Positions 9,571 through 18,759 of a stretch of 40,994 nt of DNA are shown here, in pieces. The first letter of the stretch is position 1; every line of letters starts with the position of its first letter. The notes below the pieces were generated by a model. That model saw only the letters and a list, made by a program, of their open reading frames with translations, did no database searches and had not been told where the DNA came from. The translations under genes were made by a program, and so were the position numbers. Source of the stretch: Candidatus Kapaibacterium sp. (GTDB lineage Bacteria > Bacteroidota > Ignavibacteria > Kapaibacteriales > Kapaibacteriaceae); NCBI GenBank assembly GCA_030833725.1, contig JAURGP010000018.1, forward strand, positions 1 through 40,994. Direction: 5' to 3'.

Positions 9571-10623
9571 ATGGAACATGTTGCTGAACGTTTGCTGAAT
9601 GATCGTGAGCAAACCATCCTGCGCGCGATCGTTCACACCTTCGTGCGTCAGGCAAGTCCTGTAGGATCGCGTGCCCTGTCGAAACAGCTCCAGCGAGAGC
9701 TACATCTGAGCGCTGCTACGATTCGGAACGTGATGGCTGATCTTGAGGATATGGGATACATTGCGCATCCACATACGTCGGCGGGCCGCGTTCCCACCGA
9801 TAGGGGGTACCGTCTGTACGTTGATTCGTTGATGGAACGAGAGCTACTCACGGCAGCAGATACTCAGCAAGTAGACGTGCTCGCCCAGAGACCGAAGGAG
9901 CAACTGTTTCGAGAGGCCTCGCGGATCCTTGGATCGCTAAGCTACCATCTGGCTGTTATACAGATCCCCAAGGTACGCGATGTGCTCGTGCGCCGTGTTG
10001 AGCTCGTTCCCCTCTCGTCGGAGCGCATCCTTGTTGTGCTTGCCTTACAATCAGACATCCTCCGCACCATCACGATAGAAAGTGCCGGTGCTATTCCTGA
10101 TGCGCAGCTGCACGAGCTTGCTTCATTTATCAACGAGAGAGTCTCTGGTAGGCCCCTTTCCCATATCGATCAGGCACTGTCAGGTGGTTCTGATGCGATA
10201 CGTGATGCTGGGCCCGCCTTCATCCGATTATTCGTTGAACGCTTACAGGAGCTTGATCAACCCTCGTCGGGTGACCTCATCCACATCTCCGGGACTCCAC
10301 AACTGCTGCGCCACCCGGAGTTCGAGCACCCGGAAAAGGTGCGGAGTGTGATTGAGCTCATCGACAATGAGGAAGTGATCGTCCATGTGCTCGACCAGGT
10401 GGCAGATAACTCATCCGTGGCAGTGCGCATCGGCCAAGAACTGGGACACGAACGGCTGCAGGATTACAGCGTTGTCTCCACAACCTACTGCGTGGGAGAG
10501 GCGCGAGGGTCGGTAAGTCTCATTGGTCCAAAACGCATGCAGTACTCGCGCATGATGTCGCTAGTACAACTGGTGTCGGATACACTGCACACCTCCCTCC
10601 ATCAGAATGCTTCGTCATCATAA
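9571..10623 (+). CDS. hrcA: Heat-shock transcriptional repressor HrcA
   Basis: HrcA represses chaperone genes by binding CIRCE operators (TTAGCACTC-N9-GAGTGCTAA), and GroEL helps it fold. The 350-residue length fits the family. The N-terminal winged helix has the hallmark 'SAATIRNVMADLEDMG' and 'TSAGRVPTDRGYR' (about residues 47-87), followed by the GAF-like dimerisation domain and the C-terminal 'GPKRMQYSRMMSLV' motif. It begins 15 bases after the membrane protein gene and is followed after 66 bases by grpE, so it heads a hrcA-grpE-dnaJ block. I found no CIRCE sequence upstream of this block or of the first gene in the run, so autoregulation through CIRCE is not supported here. Confidence 0.96.
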   Translation: MEHVAERLLNDREQTILRAIVHTFVRQASPVGSRALSKQLQRELHLSAATIRNVMADLEDMGYIAHPHTSAGRVPTDRGYRLYVDSLMERELLTAADTQQVDVLAQRPKEQLFREASRILGSLSYHLAVIQIPKVRDVLVRRVELVPLSSERILVVLALQSDILRTITIESAGAIPDAQLHELASFINERVSGRPLSHIDQALSGGSDAIRDAGPAFIRLFVERLQELDQPSSGDLIHISGTPQLLRHPEFEHPEKVRSVIELIDNEEVIVHVLDQVADNSSVAVRIGQELGHERLQDYSVVSTTYCVGEARGSVSLIGPKRMQYSRMMSLVQLVSDTLHTSLHQNASSS

Positions 10624-10689
10624 GATCGGCCGTAGCACGTCGTAGCCCGTCTCACTTCATACAGACCATTACCACACTGCGAAAGCCCC

Positions 10690-11202
10690 ATGTCAGATAC
10701 ACCGATCGACCCAGAAACGATTCCAGACGAACCTGCAAACCCTGTCGAAGAAGACCCCACTGAATCATTAGAGCACTGGAAGGATCTTGCTCTACGAAAA
10801 GCGGCAGAAGTTGACAACGTCCGCCGGCGTTCACAGCTGGAAATTGATCGCATGGCGCAGTATGCCGCCGAACACGTCATTGTGCATCTGCTGCCGATCA
10901 TCGACGACCTTCACGCGGCCGTCGACTCGGCAAAGTCGTCCCGCGATGTTGACTCGCTCATTCAAGGCCTGGAAATGATCTACGCCAAGGCGATGAAGGT
11001 TTTAGCTGATCGCGGCGTTCAAGCTATTGACACCCCTCGTGGTGAACCGTTCAATGTTGACCTCCACGAAGCACTCATGCAGATACCATCGCCAGACTTT
11101 AACGAAGGAGAGATCGTACAGGTAGTTCAACGTGGTTATTCACTCCACGATAAGGTGTTACGCCACGCCAAGGTGATTACGTCCTCCGGCAGTACCGTGT
11201 AA
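10690..11202 (+). CDS. grpE: GrpE, nucleotide exchange factor of DnaK
   Basis: GrpE releases ADP from DnaK and resets the chaperone cycle. The 170-residue protein starts with an acidic, proline-rich disordered tail (about 1-30), followed by the long dimerising helix with 'LRKAAEVDNVRRRSQLE' and the C-terminal beta-wing with 'PFNVDLHEALMQIP' and 'GYSLHDKVLRHAKV', all typical of the family. It lies between hrcA and dnaJ on the same strand with short gaps. The partner dnaK is not in the window. Confidence 0.95.
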   Translation: MSDTPIDPETIPDEPANPVEEDPTESLEHWKDLALRKAAEVDNVRRRSQLEIDRMAQYAAEHVIVHLLPIIDDLHAAVDSAKSSRDVDSLIQGLEMIYAKAMKVLADRGVQAIDTPRGEPFNVDLHEALMQIPSPDFNEGEIVQVVQRGYSLHDKVLRHAKVITSSGSTV

Positions 11203-11240
11203 ACTCCAATCCCACCTGAACCTTACCCCAACCATCAATC

Positions 11241-12395
11241 ATGAACAAAGATTACTATGAAATCCTAGGTGTTGAGCGCTCAGCCGATGCGGCGACGATT
11301 AAGTCGGCGTATCGAAAACTGGCCCTCACCTACCATCCCGACAAGAATCCTGACAACCCTGAGGCCGAAGAACGTTTTAAGGAAGCCTCAGCTGCCTATG
11401 CGGTGCTATCTGATCCGCAGAAGCGAGCTCGATACGATCAGTTCGGACACGCCGGTGTTCACGGTCAAGGTGGCCAACAGGGCGGAGGCCAGCCGTTCAA
11501 CGATCTCAACGATATCTTCAGTGCCTTTGGCGACATCTTTGGCAATGGCGTGTTCGGTGACGTGTTTGGCGGAGGCGGTGGGCGCTCACGAGGCCGCCGC
11601 CAGCGTGGGGAGCGCGGAACGGATTTGCGTGTACGGATGCCCCTTACGCTGGAGGAGATCGCCACCGAAGTGACGAAGACAATCACCGTCAAGCATCAGA
11701 TTACGTGCACCACCTGCTCAGGTAGTGGGGCATCGAAACCTGATGCCTTTCTGACGTGCACGGCATGTCAGGGAAGTGGCGAGGTACGTCAGGTTTCGCG
11801 ATCTGTGTTCGGCCAGTTTGTCCAGGTTGGACCGTGCGCCAATTGCAGCGGAACCGGAGAAGTCTTGACCAGTCCGTGTACTGAGTGCAGCGGAGAAGGC
11901 CGAGTTCGTGGAGAATCAACGATTAAGGTCACAATTCCTGCTGGTGTAAGCACGGGGAACTATGTGTCCGTGTCTGGCCAAGGCCATGCGGGACGCCGCG
12001 GAGGCTCAGCTGGAGATGTCATCGTTGTCATTGACGAGCTCGAGCATGAGGTGTTCACGCGAGAGGACGACGATGTCTTCATCGATTTGACGGTTGACTT
12101 CCCGACTGCGGCACTTGGTGGTACCGTGACCGTTCGTACGCTTGAGGGTTCTTCCGAGATCAAGATCGAAGCCGGAACTCAGCCCGGAACAATGCTGCGC
12201 ATGAAGGGGAAGGGAATCCCCCACCTGCAGTCAAGGGGCCGAGGTGATCAACTTGTTCGCTTCAACGTATACGTACCTTCCACCCTCACATCAGCCGAAA
12301 AAGCCACGATGAAGGAGCTGGCTGGTAGCAAGAATTTTCATCCAAAGGAGAAGGCATCCGGATTCTTCTCGAAAGTCAAGGAGGTCTTCTCGTAA
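11241..12395 (+). CDS. dnaJ: Chaperone protein DnaJ (type I Hsp40)
   Basis: DnaJ delivers unfolded clients to DnaK and stimulates its ATPase. The 384-residue protein has every type I domain in order: J domain (1-70) with the HPD triad at 32-34, a Gly/Phe-rich linker (about 72-115), the zinc-binding region with four CxxCxGxG repeats (Cys156/159, 173/176, 199/202, 213/216), and the two C-terminal client-binding beta domains. It follows grpE by 38 bases. All eight zinc ligands are present, so it should be fully functional. Confidence 0.97.
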   Translation: MNKDYYEILGVERSADAATIKSAYRKLALTYHPDKNPDNPEAEERFKEASAAYAVLSDPQKRARYDQFGHAGVHGQGGQQGGGQPFNDLNDIFSAFGDIFGNGVFGDVFGGGGGRSRGRRQRGERGTDLRVRMPLTLEEIATEVTKTITVKHQITCTTCSGSGASKPDAFLTCTACQGSGEVRQVSRSVFGQFVQVGPCANCSGTGEVLTSPCTECSGEGRVRGESTIKVTIPAGVSTGNYVSVSGQGHAGRRGGSAGDVIVVIDELEHEVFTREDDDVFIDLTVDFPTAALGGTVTVRTLEGSSEIKIEAGTQPGTMLRMKGKGIPHLQSRGRGDQLVRFNVYVPSTLTSAEKATMKELAGSKNFHPKEKASGFFSKVKEVFS

Positions 12396-12431
12396 CAGCG
12401 TCTATAGTCGCACGCATTACTACAGTGCCGT

Positions 12432-12908
12432 ATGAGCATATTGGACCCGTTTCGTCGCGCTACTGGACTCACGACAGCGGAATCGGCCGTTGTTCTTACG
12501 ATTGCTGTGGTGTTTGTTGCCGGATGGATCGGACGCTCGCTCCTCCAACCGCAGACGTTGCATCAACAAGAGGCGGCTGAGCGAGTGATTGCCATGCTAG
12601 ACAGTCTTGCCCAACAGCTGCCTGTGGACACAACGGTTGACGTCGCAATAGCTTCGGCCCACACACTGAAACCTACGAGCACGGATGTCAGGGAACAAAA
12701 GCATACAACGGTCATCCACCGTATCAGCGTGAACTCCTCTTCCCTCCGCGCGTGGGAACAACTTCCTGGAATCGGTCCGTCAACAGCTCGAGCCATTCTC
12801 GCTGAACAGCGGGTTCGCCCCTTCCAAAGCATCGACGACCTCCAACGCGTGCGGGGTATCGGACCGAAAAAGCTGGAGCGCCTTCGCCCGTACCTCACCG
12901 TACCGTAA
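12432..12908 (+). CDS. ComEA-like helix-hairpin-helix protein with N-terminal membrane anchor
   Basis: This 158-residue protein has one hydrophobic segment (about 18-40), a variable linker, and a C-terminal tandem helix-hairpin-helix domain (about 98-157). The two hairpins are visible as 'LPGIGPSTARAILAEQR' and 'VRGIGPKKLERLRPYL', preceded by the usual 'ISVNSSSLRAWEQ' helix. ComEA proteins bind double-stranded DNA outside the inner membrane during natural transformation, so the topology fits such a receptor. No other competence gene is nearby, and many ComEA-like proteins have no proven uptake role. It lies 36 bases after dnaJ and 8 before the next gene, so it is probably part of the same transcript. 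Confidence 0.85.
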   Translation: MSILDPFRRATGLTTAESAVVLTIAVVFVAGWIGRSLLQPQTLHQQEAAERVIAMLDSLAQQLPVDTTVDVAIASAHTLKPTSTDVREQKHTTVIHRISVNSSSLRAWEQLPGIGPSTARAILAEQRVRPFQSIDDLQRVRGIGPKKLERLRPYLTVP

Positions 12909-12916
12909 CTTCGCAC

Positions 12917-13726
12917 ATGAGCGTAGTAGTCTACACACATCCCTTGCGCACGATCTGGATGGAATGGCATCGGCAAGATGATGGCGTTGCCGTGGTCACC
13001 GCCTATGGTGATCAGGCACCGGAAGCTCAGATCCCTGATCATGACGTCCTGATTCTGCATAGCGAAGTCGTACACAGTCACCACTACCCCGACCCCGACC
13101 GAAACACGGAGCGGTGTCTGGCAGAGGTAGCGGCTTTTCTCCCCGAAATCAATATTTCTGATACCGTTTCTGATACGACGATTCGTGTGATATCGTCGTC
13201 GGCAACGTTGTACGATGCAGCGTGGACGACCCTTCTTGCGTGGTCCACGGACCTCTATGATCCTCAACGACCCGCTGAGAGTGCAGTAATGACGGATGTC
13301 GAAGCAGACCTTGTCGTCCTGAGCCACGAGGGGCCTGTGTTGTTTGCGGGACATCGAGGAAGTACCTGGTGGTGTGGGGCAATACACAATGAGGTACTCA
13401 TCCTCGATCGCCATCAGCCGCAGGAAGAGGACGTTGTCTCGTCGATCAGTACGCATCTAGCAGACATCCGTCGCCACGTGGACAACTTCTCCGACCTCGT
13501 CGTGTTTGGTGATCGTGTGCAACCTGATGTTCTCGCGCAGTTTGCTTCTTCAACCGATCTCCAGCTTACGCGTGTGCGTCGCCTTGAGCCGTTTCGGCAT
13601 GTACGCTCGGCACTGTCGCCTGAACAGGAGAAGTCAGTTCTTCAACGATCTCACCTACTCGGCTGCATGGTAGCTCCCATGATGGACGTCTGCGAGCTTC
13701 CCAACGCCTATACGATTCGTCCCTAG
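12917..13726 (+). CDS. Hypothetical protein, possibly DUF3822-like
   Basis: This 269-residue protein has no motif I can assign with certainty. It appears soluble, with no signal peptide or membrane segment. Its position immediately before rsmD and coaD, with a gap of only 3 bases to rsmD, matches what I recall of DUF3822 proteins in Bacteroidota, which are thought to have an actin-like ATPase fold. The layout, with repeated 'vvl.HeG...' and 'LVVFGD' strand-like segments, is compatible with that fold, but sequence similarity is too weak to be sure. The assignment rests mainly on context. Confidence 0.75.
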   Translation: MSVVVYTHPLRTIWMEWHRQDDGVAVVTAYGDQAPEAQIPDHDVLILHSEVVHSHHYPDPDRNTERCLAEVAAFLPEINISDTVSDTTIRVISSSATLYDAAWTTLLAWSTDLYDPQRPAESAVMTDVEADLVVLSHEGPVLFAGHRGSTWWCGAIHNEVLILDRHQPQEEDVVSSISTHLADIRRHVDNFSDLVVFGDRVQPDVLAQFASSTDLQLTRVRRLEPFRHVRSALSPEQEKSVLQRSHLLGCMVAPMMDVCELPNAYTIRP

Positions 13727-13729
13727 ACC

Positions 13730-14293
13730 ATGCGTGTGACAGGTGGTACACTCCGGGGCAGACAGCTGCCCTCGCCTTGTAGCGATCTCACCCGGCCAAC
13801 AACCGACATGTGGCGATCCACAATCTTCGACGCGCTTGAACACATCCAGTCACTGCAAGGGGCTCGTGTACTTGATGTGTTCGCAGGCACTGGTGCACTC
13901 GGTTTCGAAGCTCTCAGCAGGGGTGCGTTATCCCTCACTAGTGTAGAGTCGTCTCGACAGCAAGCTCAGCAGATTCAGTACACGGCACACCAGTTAGAGG
14001 TCGCCACACGCTGCTCGATTATTCATGACGATGTACGTCGGTGGCTCCATGCTTTGCCACCCTCCCCTGCCTGGGATCTTGTCCTGGCCGACCCCCCGTA
14101 CGATCTCCGCATCGGCTCTAGGCTCCTCACCCTCATTGGTCAACAACACATTGTTACGAACAACGCCCTAGTGGTGTTGGAGCACAGCCCCGATGAATAT
14201 GTGGAGACTCCGCAGGGATGGCTACGCGTGTGGTCCAAGTGTAAGGGAGACACTGCCGTGGATATGTTCCGTTACCAGCAGCCGGCGCCGTAG
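13730..14293 (+). CDS. rsmD: 16S rRNA (guanine966-N2)-methyltransferase RsmD
   Basis: RsmD methylates N2 of G966 in 16S rRNA using S-adenosylmethionine. The 187-residue protein opens with 'MRVTGGTLRGRQL' and has the RPT motif (about 22-24), the SAM-binding loop 'DVFAGTGALGFEALSRGA' (49-66) and the catalytic 'DPPY' (121-124). Length and order match the family. It starts 3 bases after the preceding gene and is followed by coaD, a pairing common across bacteria. Confidence 0.95.
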   Translation: MRVTGGTLRGRQLPSPCSDLTRPTTDMWRSTIFDALEHIQSLQGARVLDVFAGTGALGFEALSRGALSLTSVESSRQQAQQIQYTAHQLEVATRCSIIHDDVRRWLHALPPSPAWDLVLADPPYDLRIGSRLLTLIGQQHIVTNNALVVLEHSPDEYVETPQGWLRVWSKCKGDTAVDMFRYQQPAP

Positions 14294-14324
14294 TTTAGTG
14301 TCTCAGTGTTGAACGGAGTACCTC

Positions 14325-14807
14325 ATGGCACGACATGCGATGTATCCTGGATCGTTTGATCCAATCACGAACGGTCACGTGGATGTGATTAAACGTGCGG
14401 CACAGCTCTTTGATCGCGTAACGGTTGTGATTGCCGTCAACAGTAAAAAGACGCCCATGTTCACCGAGGATGAACGCAAGGACATGGCCACGGAAGCCCT
14501 GCAGCACTTGCCCAATGTTCAGGTTGCCGTCCACAGCGGACTCATTGTTGATTTTGCCGAAGAGAACCAGGTGGACGTCATCATCAGAGGTCTGCGTGCC
14601 GTCAGTGACTTCGAGTATGAGTTTCAGATCGCCCTCATGAACCGGAAGCTTCAGCCGCATGTATCGACAATCTTCATGATGCCACATGAGCAGTACACGT
14701 ATCTGAACTCATCCATTATTCGAGAACTCGGAAGGTACCAGCAAGACATCAGTGCATTTGTGCCAGCCGGTGTATCCCGCCGCATGAAGGAACGACATGG
14801 ATCGTAA
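14325..14807 (+). CDS. coaD: Phosphopantetheine adenylyltransferase
   Basis: CoaD transfers AMP from ATP to 4'-phosphopantetheine, the penultimate step of coenzyme A synthesis. The 160-residue protein has the nucleotidyltransferase signature 'YPGSFDPITNGH' with the TxGH motif at 15-18 and the C-terminal 'NSSIIRELGR' in place of the common 'SSTLVRE'. An ACGGAG sequence precedes the ATG. Its last 11 bases overlap the start of rimO. Confidence 0.96.
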   Translation: MARHAMYPGSFDPITNGHVDVIKRAAQLFDRVTVVIAVNSKKTPMFTEDERKDMATEALQHLPNVQVAVHSGLIVDFAEENQVDVIIRGLRAVSDFEYEFQIALMNRKLQPHVSTIFMMPHEQYTYLNSSIIRELGRYQQDISAFVPAGVSRRMKERHGS

Positions 14808-16122
14808 CGCAGCTCCCAAGGTTCACATTGTTACGCTTGGATGTAGCAAGAACACCGTCGACAGCGAGGTGTTGGCTGGGCAACTCAGAGCTCACCACCT
14901 CGATGTTGCACACACAATTGAAGATGCCGACAGCCTCGTCATCAATACCTGTGGGTTCATTGACGCAGCGAAGGAAGAGAGCATCAATACCATCCTCGAA
15001 GCGGTGGAGTTGAAGCGGCAAGGGGCTCTCCGCCAGGTAGTCGTTGCCGGTTGCCTCTCCGAACGCTATGGTGATGAGCTTCGCATCGAGATTCCCGAGG
15101 TTGACCACTACTTTGGCACGGAGGCATACGAGGGTATCATCAAGGCAATCTCCCCGAATCTCAAGTACTCCCTCATGGGTGAGCGCATCGTCTCGACCCC
15201 CACGGGATATGCCTATCTCAAGATATCCGAGGGGTGCGATCGACCGTGCTCATTCTGTGCCATTCCACTGATGCGTGGCAAACATAGATCTGTTGCAGCT
15301 GATGAGGTGGTGCGTCAGGCACAGACATTGGTTGCTCAAGGGGCGCGGGAACTGGTTCTGGTGGCCCAGGATCTGACGTACTACGGATTGGACATTCACG
15401 GTAAGCGCACGCTGGCCGATCTCTTGAGGCGATTGAGTGATGAATCGGGTGCTGACTGGATTCGTTGCATGTATGCCTTTCCGTCCGGGTTTCCACTTGA
15501 TGTCCTGGACGTGATATCCGAGCGATCGAACATCGTCTCCTATCTCGACATGCCGCTCCAACATGCTTCTGACGCAGTACTCAAGAGCATGCGTCGCGGG
15601 ATCACCAGAGAAAGGACAGAAGCGTTACTGGCTACGATTCGAGACCGAATTCCCGATATCACGCTACGCAGTACCTTCATCATCGGGTATCCGAATGAGA
15701 CGGAACACGACGTCGACGAGCTTCTGAGTTTTCTGGACACCGTTCAGCTTGATCGAGTCGGTGTGTTCCCGTATTCGCAAGAGGATGATACGTACGCCTA
15801 TATCCTTGGCGATCCGATTCCCGACTCAGTGAAGCAGGGACGCATTGAGCGTGTGATGGAACTCCAACGGAGCATCTCGGAATCGAAGAATCTGGCAAAG
15901 ATTGGCTCTACGGTAGAGGTCCTCATCGAGGAAGATGTTCTGCACCACGACGGTGCTGCAGTAGAATGGCGAGGCCGATCATCAGCCGATGCTCCGGAAG
16001 TGGATAACGACGTTTACGTGCGTAGTGAGCTACCGCTACAGATTGGGTCGATTGTTCATGTTCAGATCGACGATGCCGCTGAATTTGATCTGTTTGGGAC
16101 GGTGGCAACCACCAAGGAATAA
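14797..16122 (+). CDS. rimO: Ribosomal protein S12 methylthiotransferase RimO
   Basis: RimO is a radical-SAM enzyme that adds a methylthio group to an aspartate of ribosomal protein S12. The 441-residue protein has the N-terminal UPF0004 cluster cysteines (Cys16 in 'TLGCSKN', Cys52 in 'NTCGFI', Cys86 in 'VAGCLSERY'), the radical-SAM triad CxxxCxxC (Cys147/151/154 in 'SEGCDRPCSFCAIP') and a C-terminal TRAM-like beta domain (about 370-435). 'TLGCSKNTVDSE' separates RimO from the related MiaB. It overlaps coaD by 11 bases, implying translational coupling, and ends the nine-gene plus-strand run. Confidence 0.95.
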   Translation: MDRNAAPKVHIVTLGCSKNTVDSEVLAGQLRAHHLDVAHTIEDADSLVINTCGFIDAAKEESINTILEAVELKRQGALRQVVVAGCLSERYGDELRIEIPEVDHYFGTEAYEGIIKAISPNLKYSLMGERIVSTPTGYAYLKISEGCDRPCSFCAIPLMRGKHRSVAADEVVRQAQTLVAQGARELVLVAQDLTYYGLDIHGKRTLADLLRRLSDESGADWIRCMYAFPSGFPLDVLDVISERSNIVSYLDMPLQHASDAVLKSMRRGITRERTEALLATIRDRIPDITLRSTFIIGYPNETEHDVDELLSFLDTVQLDRVGVFPYSQEDDTYAYILGDPIPDSVKQGRIERVMELQRSISESKNLAKIGSTVEVLIEEDVLHHDGAAVEWRGRSSADAPEVDNDVYVRSELPLQIGSIVHVQIDDAAEFDLFGTVATTKE

Positions 16123-16150
16123 CCGTCCTAACGACGGTACTCTTGGTACC
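16122..16150. terminator. Small hairpins between convergent rimO and the TMEM14-like gene
   Basis: Two short overlapping inverted repeats lie at the tail-to-tail junction: ACCGTC-N5-GACGGT (16122-16138) and GGTAC-N5-GTACC (16136-16150). Neither has a clear T-run, and the second lies inside the minus-strand gene's end. They could slow transcription in both directions; a true intrinsic terminator is not certain. Confidence 0.3.
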
Positions 16151-16499
16151 GCAGCATCTTGAGAAGTTTCAGGCTCACCGGTGCTGTTGCCAGCGCCAAA
16201 GTCCCCATGAGTATGGCTAGACGCCCGTGATGCTGCGTCGGGTCATCCAAGAGTGATACGTGGTGCATTGTTCGCCAGAGGAAGGTCACAAGAAACACGA
16301 CTGTGGCCATCAATGAAGCCGGAACGGTCCACGCTCTGCCCAAGCGCATCTGAAAACCGATCCCAACAACAGCAACACCTACAACCATGCCATTCAAGAG
16401 TGCTGACGTGCTATTGCGCTCGGACATCCACCAGCCGACCAACCCCGCGAAGGCCAGCGCGACACCGTAGACCATCACCAACATGCCCAGGCGCTTCAC
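16128..16499 (-). CDS. Small integral membrane protein, TMEM14/UPF0136-like
   Basis: This 123-residue protein is almost wholly hydrophobic, with four likely membrane helices (about 6-25, 33-51, 58-77, 92-112). The glycine-rich first helices resemble the TMEM14/UPF0136 family, but similarity is moderate and bacterial members have no known function. It starts with GTG overlapping the stop of the ABC ATPase gene (GTGA), so it is translationally coupled to it. It could assist the transporter, but nothing in the sequence proves that. Confidence 0.75.
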   Translation of the reverse strand: MKRLGMLVMVYGVALAFAGLVGWWMSERNSTSALLNGMVVGVAVVGIGFQMRLGRAWTVPASLMATVVFLVTFLWRTMHHVSLLDDPTQHHGRLAILMGTLALATAPVSLKLLKMLRYQEYRR

Positions 16500-17209
16500 T
16501 CGCTGTCACCTTCTAGAACGTGACCGTCGCGGAGATGAACCACACGATCAGCTCTCTCTGCAACATGTCGACTATGAGTTGCGATCACACAGGTGAGATG
16601 ATGATCACGCTGAAGATCTGTCATCATCTCCATGATCGCTTCGGCTGTGAGATGATCGAGATTGCCTGTAGGTTCGTCAGCAAACAGGAAGCGTGGGCGA
16701 TTGATGAGGGCACGTGCAATGGCGGTACGTTGTTGCTCGCCCCCACTGAGTTCCTGCGGACTGTGTTCAGTGCGATGTGCCATACCAACGCGCTCAACCA
16801 ACGCTACCGCTCTTGCGTATGCATCCGCGTGAGACGAGCCGGCGATCAATGCTGGCATCATCACATTCTCTAGAACCGTAAACTCTGGAAGAAGATGATG
16901 CGCTTGAAACACCATACCGATTTCGCTGTTACGTAGACGAGCAACAACATCCACCGATAGATCTTCCACGATAAAGGATGCGTTATCAACGGTGTAAACA
17001 ACAGTCCCCTCGTCGGGTTGATCGAGCGTAGCCAGAATGTGGAGGAGCGTACTCTTCCCTGAGCCGCTAGGACCGACCACCGCGACAAACTCACCTGACT
17101 GTACCTGGATGTTTGCCTGGTGCAGGACGCGCACCAATCCGTGCCCTGGCATGCGATAGGACTTGCCTATCCCGGTGGCAACCAAAACGTATGGCTGGTG
17201 ATCCTTCAT
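16496..17209 (-). CDS. ABC transporter ATP-binding protein, LolD/MacB type
   Basis: The 237-residue protein is a complete ABC ATPase with Walker A 'GPSGSGKS' (46-53), the Q-loop in '[14 protein letters not shown]', the signature 'LSGGEQQR', Walker B '[12 protein letters not shown]' and the H-loop in '[10 protein letters not shown]'. 'PTGNLD' and the 'HHLLPEFT' loop are typical of the LolD/MacB/FtsE group, which works with FtsX-like permeases in lipoprotein release, export or septal peptidoglycan control. No permease is adjacent, so the partner must be encoded elsewhere. Its ATG overlaps the pheS stop (ATGA). Confidence 0.92.
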   Translation of the reverse strand: MKDHQPYVLVATGIGKSYRMPGHGLVRVLHQANIQVQSGEFVAVVGPSGSGKSTLLHILATLDQPDEGTVVYTVDNASFIVEDLSVDVVARLRNSEIGMVFQAHHLLPEFTVLENVMMPALIAGSSHADAYARAVALVERVGMAHRTEHSPQELSGGEQQRTAIARALINRPRFLFADEPTGNLDHLTAEAIMEMMTDLQRDHHLTCVIATHSRHVAERADRVVHLRDGHVLEGDSE

Positions 17210-18225
17210 CGGAACTGCTCAAGGATGCGTACATCGTTTTCATACAGCAAACGAATATCATCGATGCCTGTACGCATCATCACGACACGCTCAACTCCAA
17301 AACCAAACGCAAATCCCGAGTACACCTCTGGATCAATGCCACATGCACGAAGAACAGACGGATGCACCATGCCACACCCACAGATCTCCAACCAGCCACT
17401 ATGCTTGCACACCCGACATCCTTGACCAGAACACAAGAAGCACGTCATGTCTACTTCCGCACTGGGTTCGGTAAATGGGAAGTACGATGTGCGGAAGCGA
17501 AACTCTGCCGATTCGTTATAGAACCGACGTGCAAACGACATGATCGTTCCCTTAAGATCGGCCATCGTTACGTGTTTGTCGATGTACAGCCCTTCCACTT
17601 GGTGGAACTCGGCCAGGGAACGAGCACTCACAGCTTCGTTCCTGTACACACGTCCCGGCATGATACACCGAATTGGGGGCGGTGTGGACTGCATTACGCG
17701 CACTTGGACGCTGGACGTATGCGTCCGCAGCAGGATGTCTCCGCGATCTGCTGCTTCAACGAAAAACGTATCTTGCATGTCTCGTGCAGGGTGGTCAGGC
17801 GGAAAGTTGAGTAACCCGAAATTGTGGGCGTCATCCTCCACTTCGCCCCCTTCCGCCACCTCGAAACCCATGGAACTGAAAATACCAATGATGTCATTCA
17901 CCGTCTGGGTGATCGGGTGTATTGAACCAGAACTTGGTCTGCGTGACGGTAGCGTGACGTCAACACGCTGAACCTTCTGCTGATGAGCGAACGAGGATTC
18001 CAGCTGGTCGAATCTGTTTTCTACCCACGTACGGAGCTCATTGAGGGCCTTACCAACAGTTGGTTTGTCCTCTTTCGGTACCGAACGCAGTTGATCCACA
18101 AGGCCTTGAAGTGTACCTTTCTTGACCAAGTGACGCAGACGTAATGCCTCGAGATCGTCGGCACTCTGTACGGCGCGAAACTCATCGTCAAGGAGTGATC
18201 GCAGAGAATCTATCTGCTCCAGCAT
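17206..18225 (-). CDS. pheS: Phenylalanyl-tRNA synthetase alpha subunit
   Basis: PheS carries the catalytic site that charges tRNA-Phe in an alpha2-beta2 enzyme. The protein (339 residues from the chosen start) has the N-terminal coiled-coil arm (about 1-90), the class II catalytic domain with 'HPITQTVNDIIGIFSSMGF', the cysteine-rich block 'CFLCSGQGCRVCKHSGW', and the terminal motif 3 'GFAFGFGVERVVMMRTGI'. Two adjacent ATG codons (18228 and 18225) are possible starts; a GGAG sequence lies 6 bases before the second, so 18225 is preferred. pheT does not follow; a coupled ABC ATPase gene sits there instead. Confidence 0.95.
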   Translation of the reverse strand: MLEQIDSLRSLLDDEFRAVQSADDLEALRLRHLVKKGTLQGLVDQLRSVPKEDKPTVGKALNELRTWVENRFDQLESSFAHQQKVQRVDVTLPSRRPSSGSIHPITQTVNDIIGIFSSMGFEVAEGGEVEDDAHNFGLLNFPPDHPARDMQDTFFVEAADRGDILLRTHTSSVQVRVMQSTPPPIRCIMPGRVYRNEAVSARSLAEFHQVEGLYIDKHVTMADLKGTIMSFARRFYNESAEFRFRTSYFPFTEPSAEVDMTCFLCSGQGCRVCKHSGWLEICGCGMVHPSVLRACGIDPEVYSGFAFGFGVERVVMMRTGIDDIRLLYENDVRILEQFR

Positions 18226-18265
18226 CATGATCTCCGAAAAATGGGTCCGTTACAAATATGGCACA

Positions 18266-18301
18266 TAGAAAAGGGCGACTGAACTGCGTTCGTCGCCCCT
18301 T
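18266..18301 (-). terminator. Intrinsic terminator or attenuator between rplT and pheS
   Basis: On the minus strand GGGCGAC and GTCGCCC form a 7-bp stem (18273-18279 with 18292-18298) around a 12-base loop, followed by a CTTTTCT tract. It lies about 50 bases after the rplT stop and 40 before pheS. It can end the infC-rpmI-rplT transcript or attenuate read-through into pheS. Confidence 0.7.
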
Positions 18302-18351
18302 GAGTCGCCTCATGTCTTTCTGACGGTGCGTGTTCTTCCTACGAACCTTGG

Positions 18352-18696
18352 CTACGACACCTGCTTGACAATCGTAGCAAACACCTCAGGCTGGTTCATC
18401 GCCAGGTCGGCGAGGACCTTGCGGTTGATTTGAATGTTGTGTTGCTTCAGACCGTGCATCAAGCGCGAGTATGTGGTACCATTTAAACGGGCACCGGCAT
18501 TGATGCGGACAATCCACAGCTGGCGGAATGTGCGCTTTTTGTTGCGACGGTCACGGTAGGCGTACTGTAGACCCTTCTCAACGTGGGTTTTGACAATCGT
18601 CCATACCTTCGATCTGGCGCCCCAGTAGCCTTTTGCAAGCTTGTAGTATTTCTTCTTCTTCTGAAGCGCCGTTGCTTTGTTGACTGCACGTGGCAT
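18352..18696 (-). CDS. rplT: 50S ribosomal protein L20
   Basis: L20 is needed early in 50S assembly and in many bacteria represses its own operon. The 114-residue protein begins '[19 protein letters not shown]' and contains the conserved '[21 protein letters not shown]' core and 'NRKVLADLA', all diagnostic. AGGAGG lies 6 bases before the ATG (18703-18708). It follows rpmI in the standard infC-rpmI-rplT order. Confidence 0.98.
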   Translation of the reverse strand: MPRAVNKATALQKKKKYYKLAKGYWGARSKVWTIVKTHVEKGLQYAYRDRRNKKRTFRQLWIVRINAGARLNGTTYSRLMHGLKQHNIQINRKVLADLAMNQPEVFATIVKQVS

Positions 18697-18759
18697 GACA
18701 AACCTCCTGTATGAACCACCGGGAGAACGGCTTCCCCGTGTGGTGTGATAAAAAATGCG

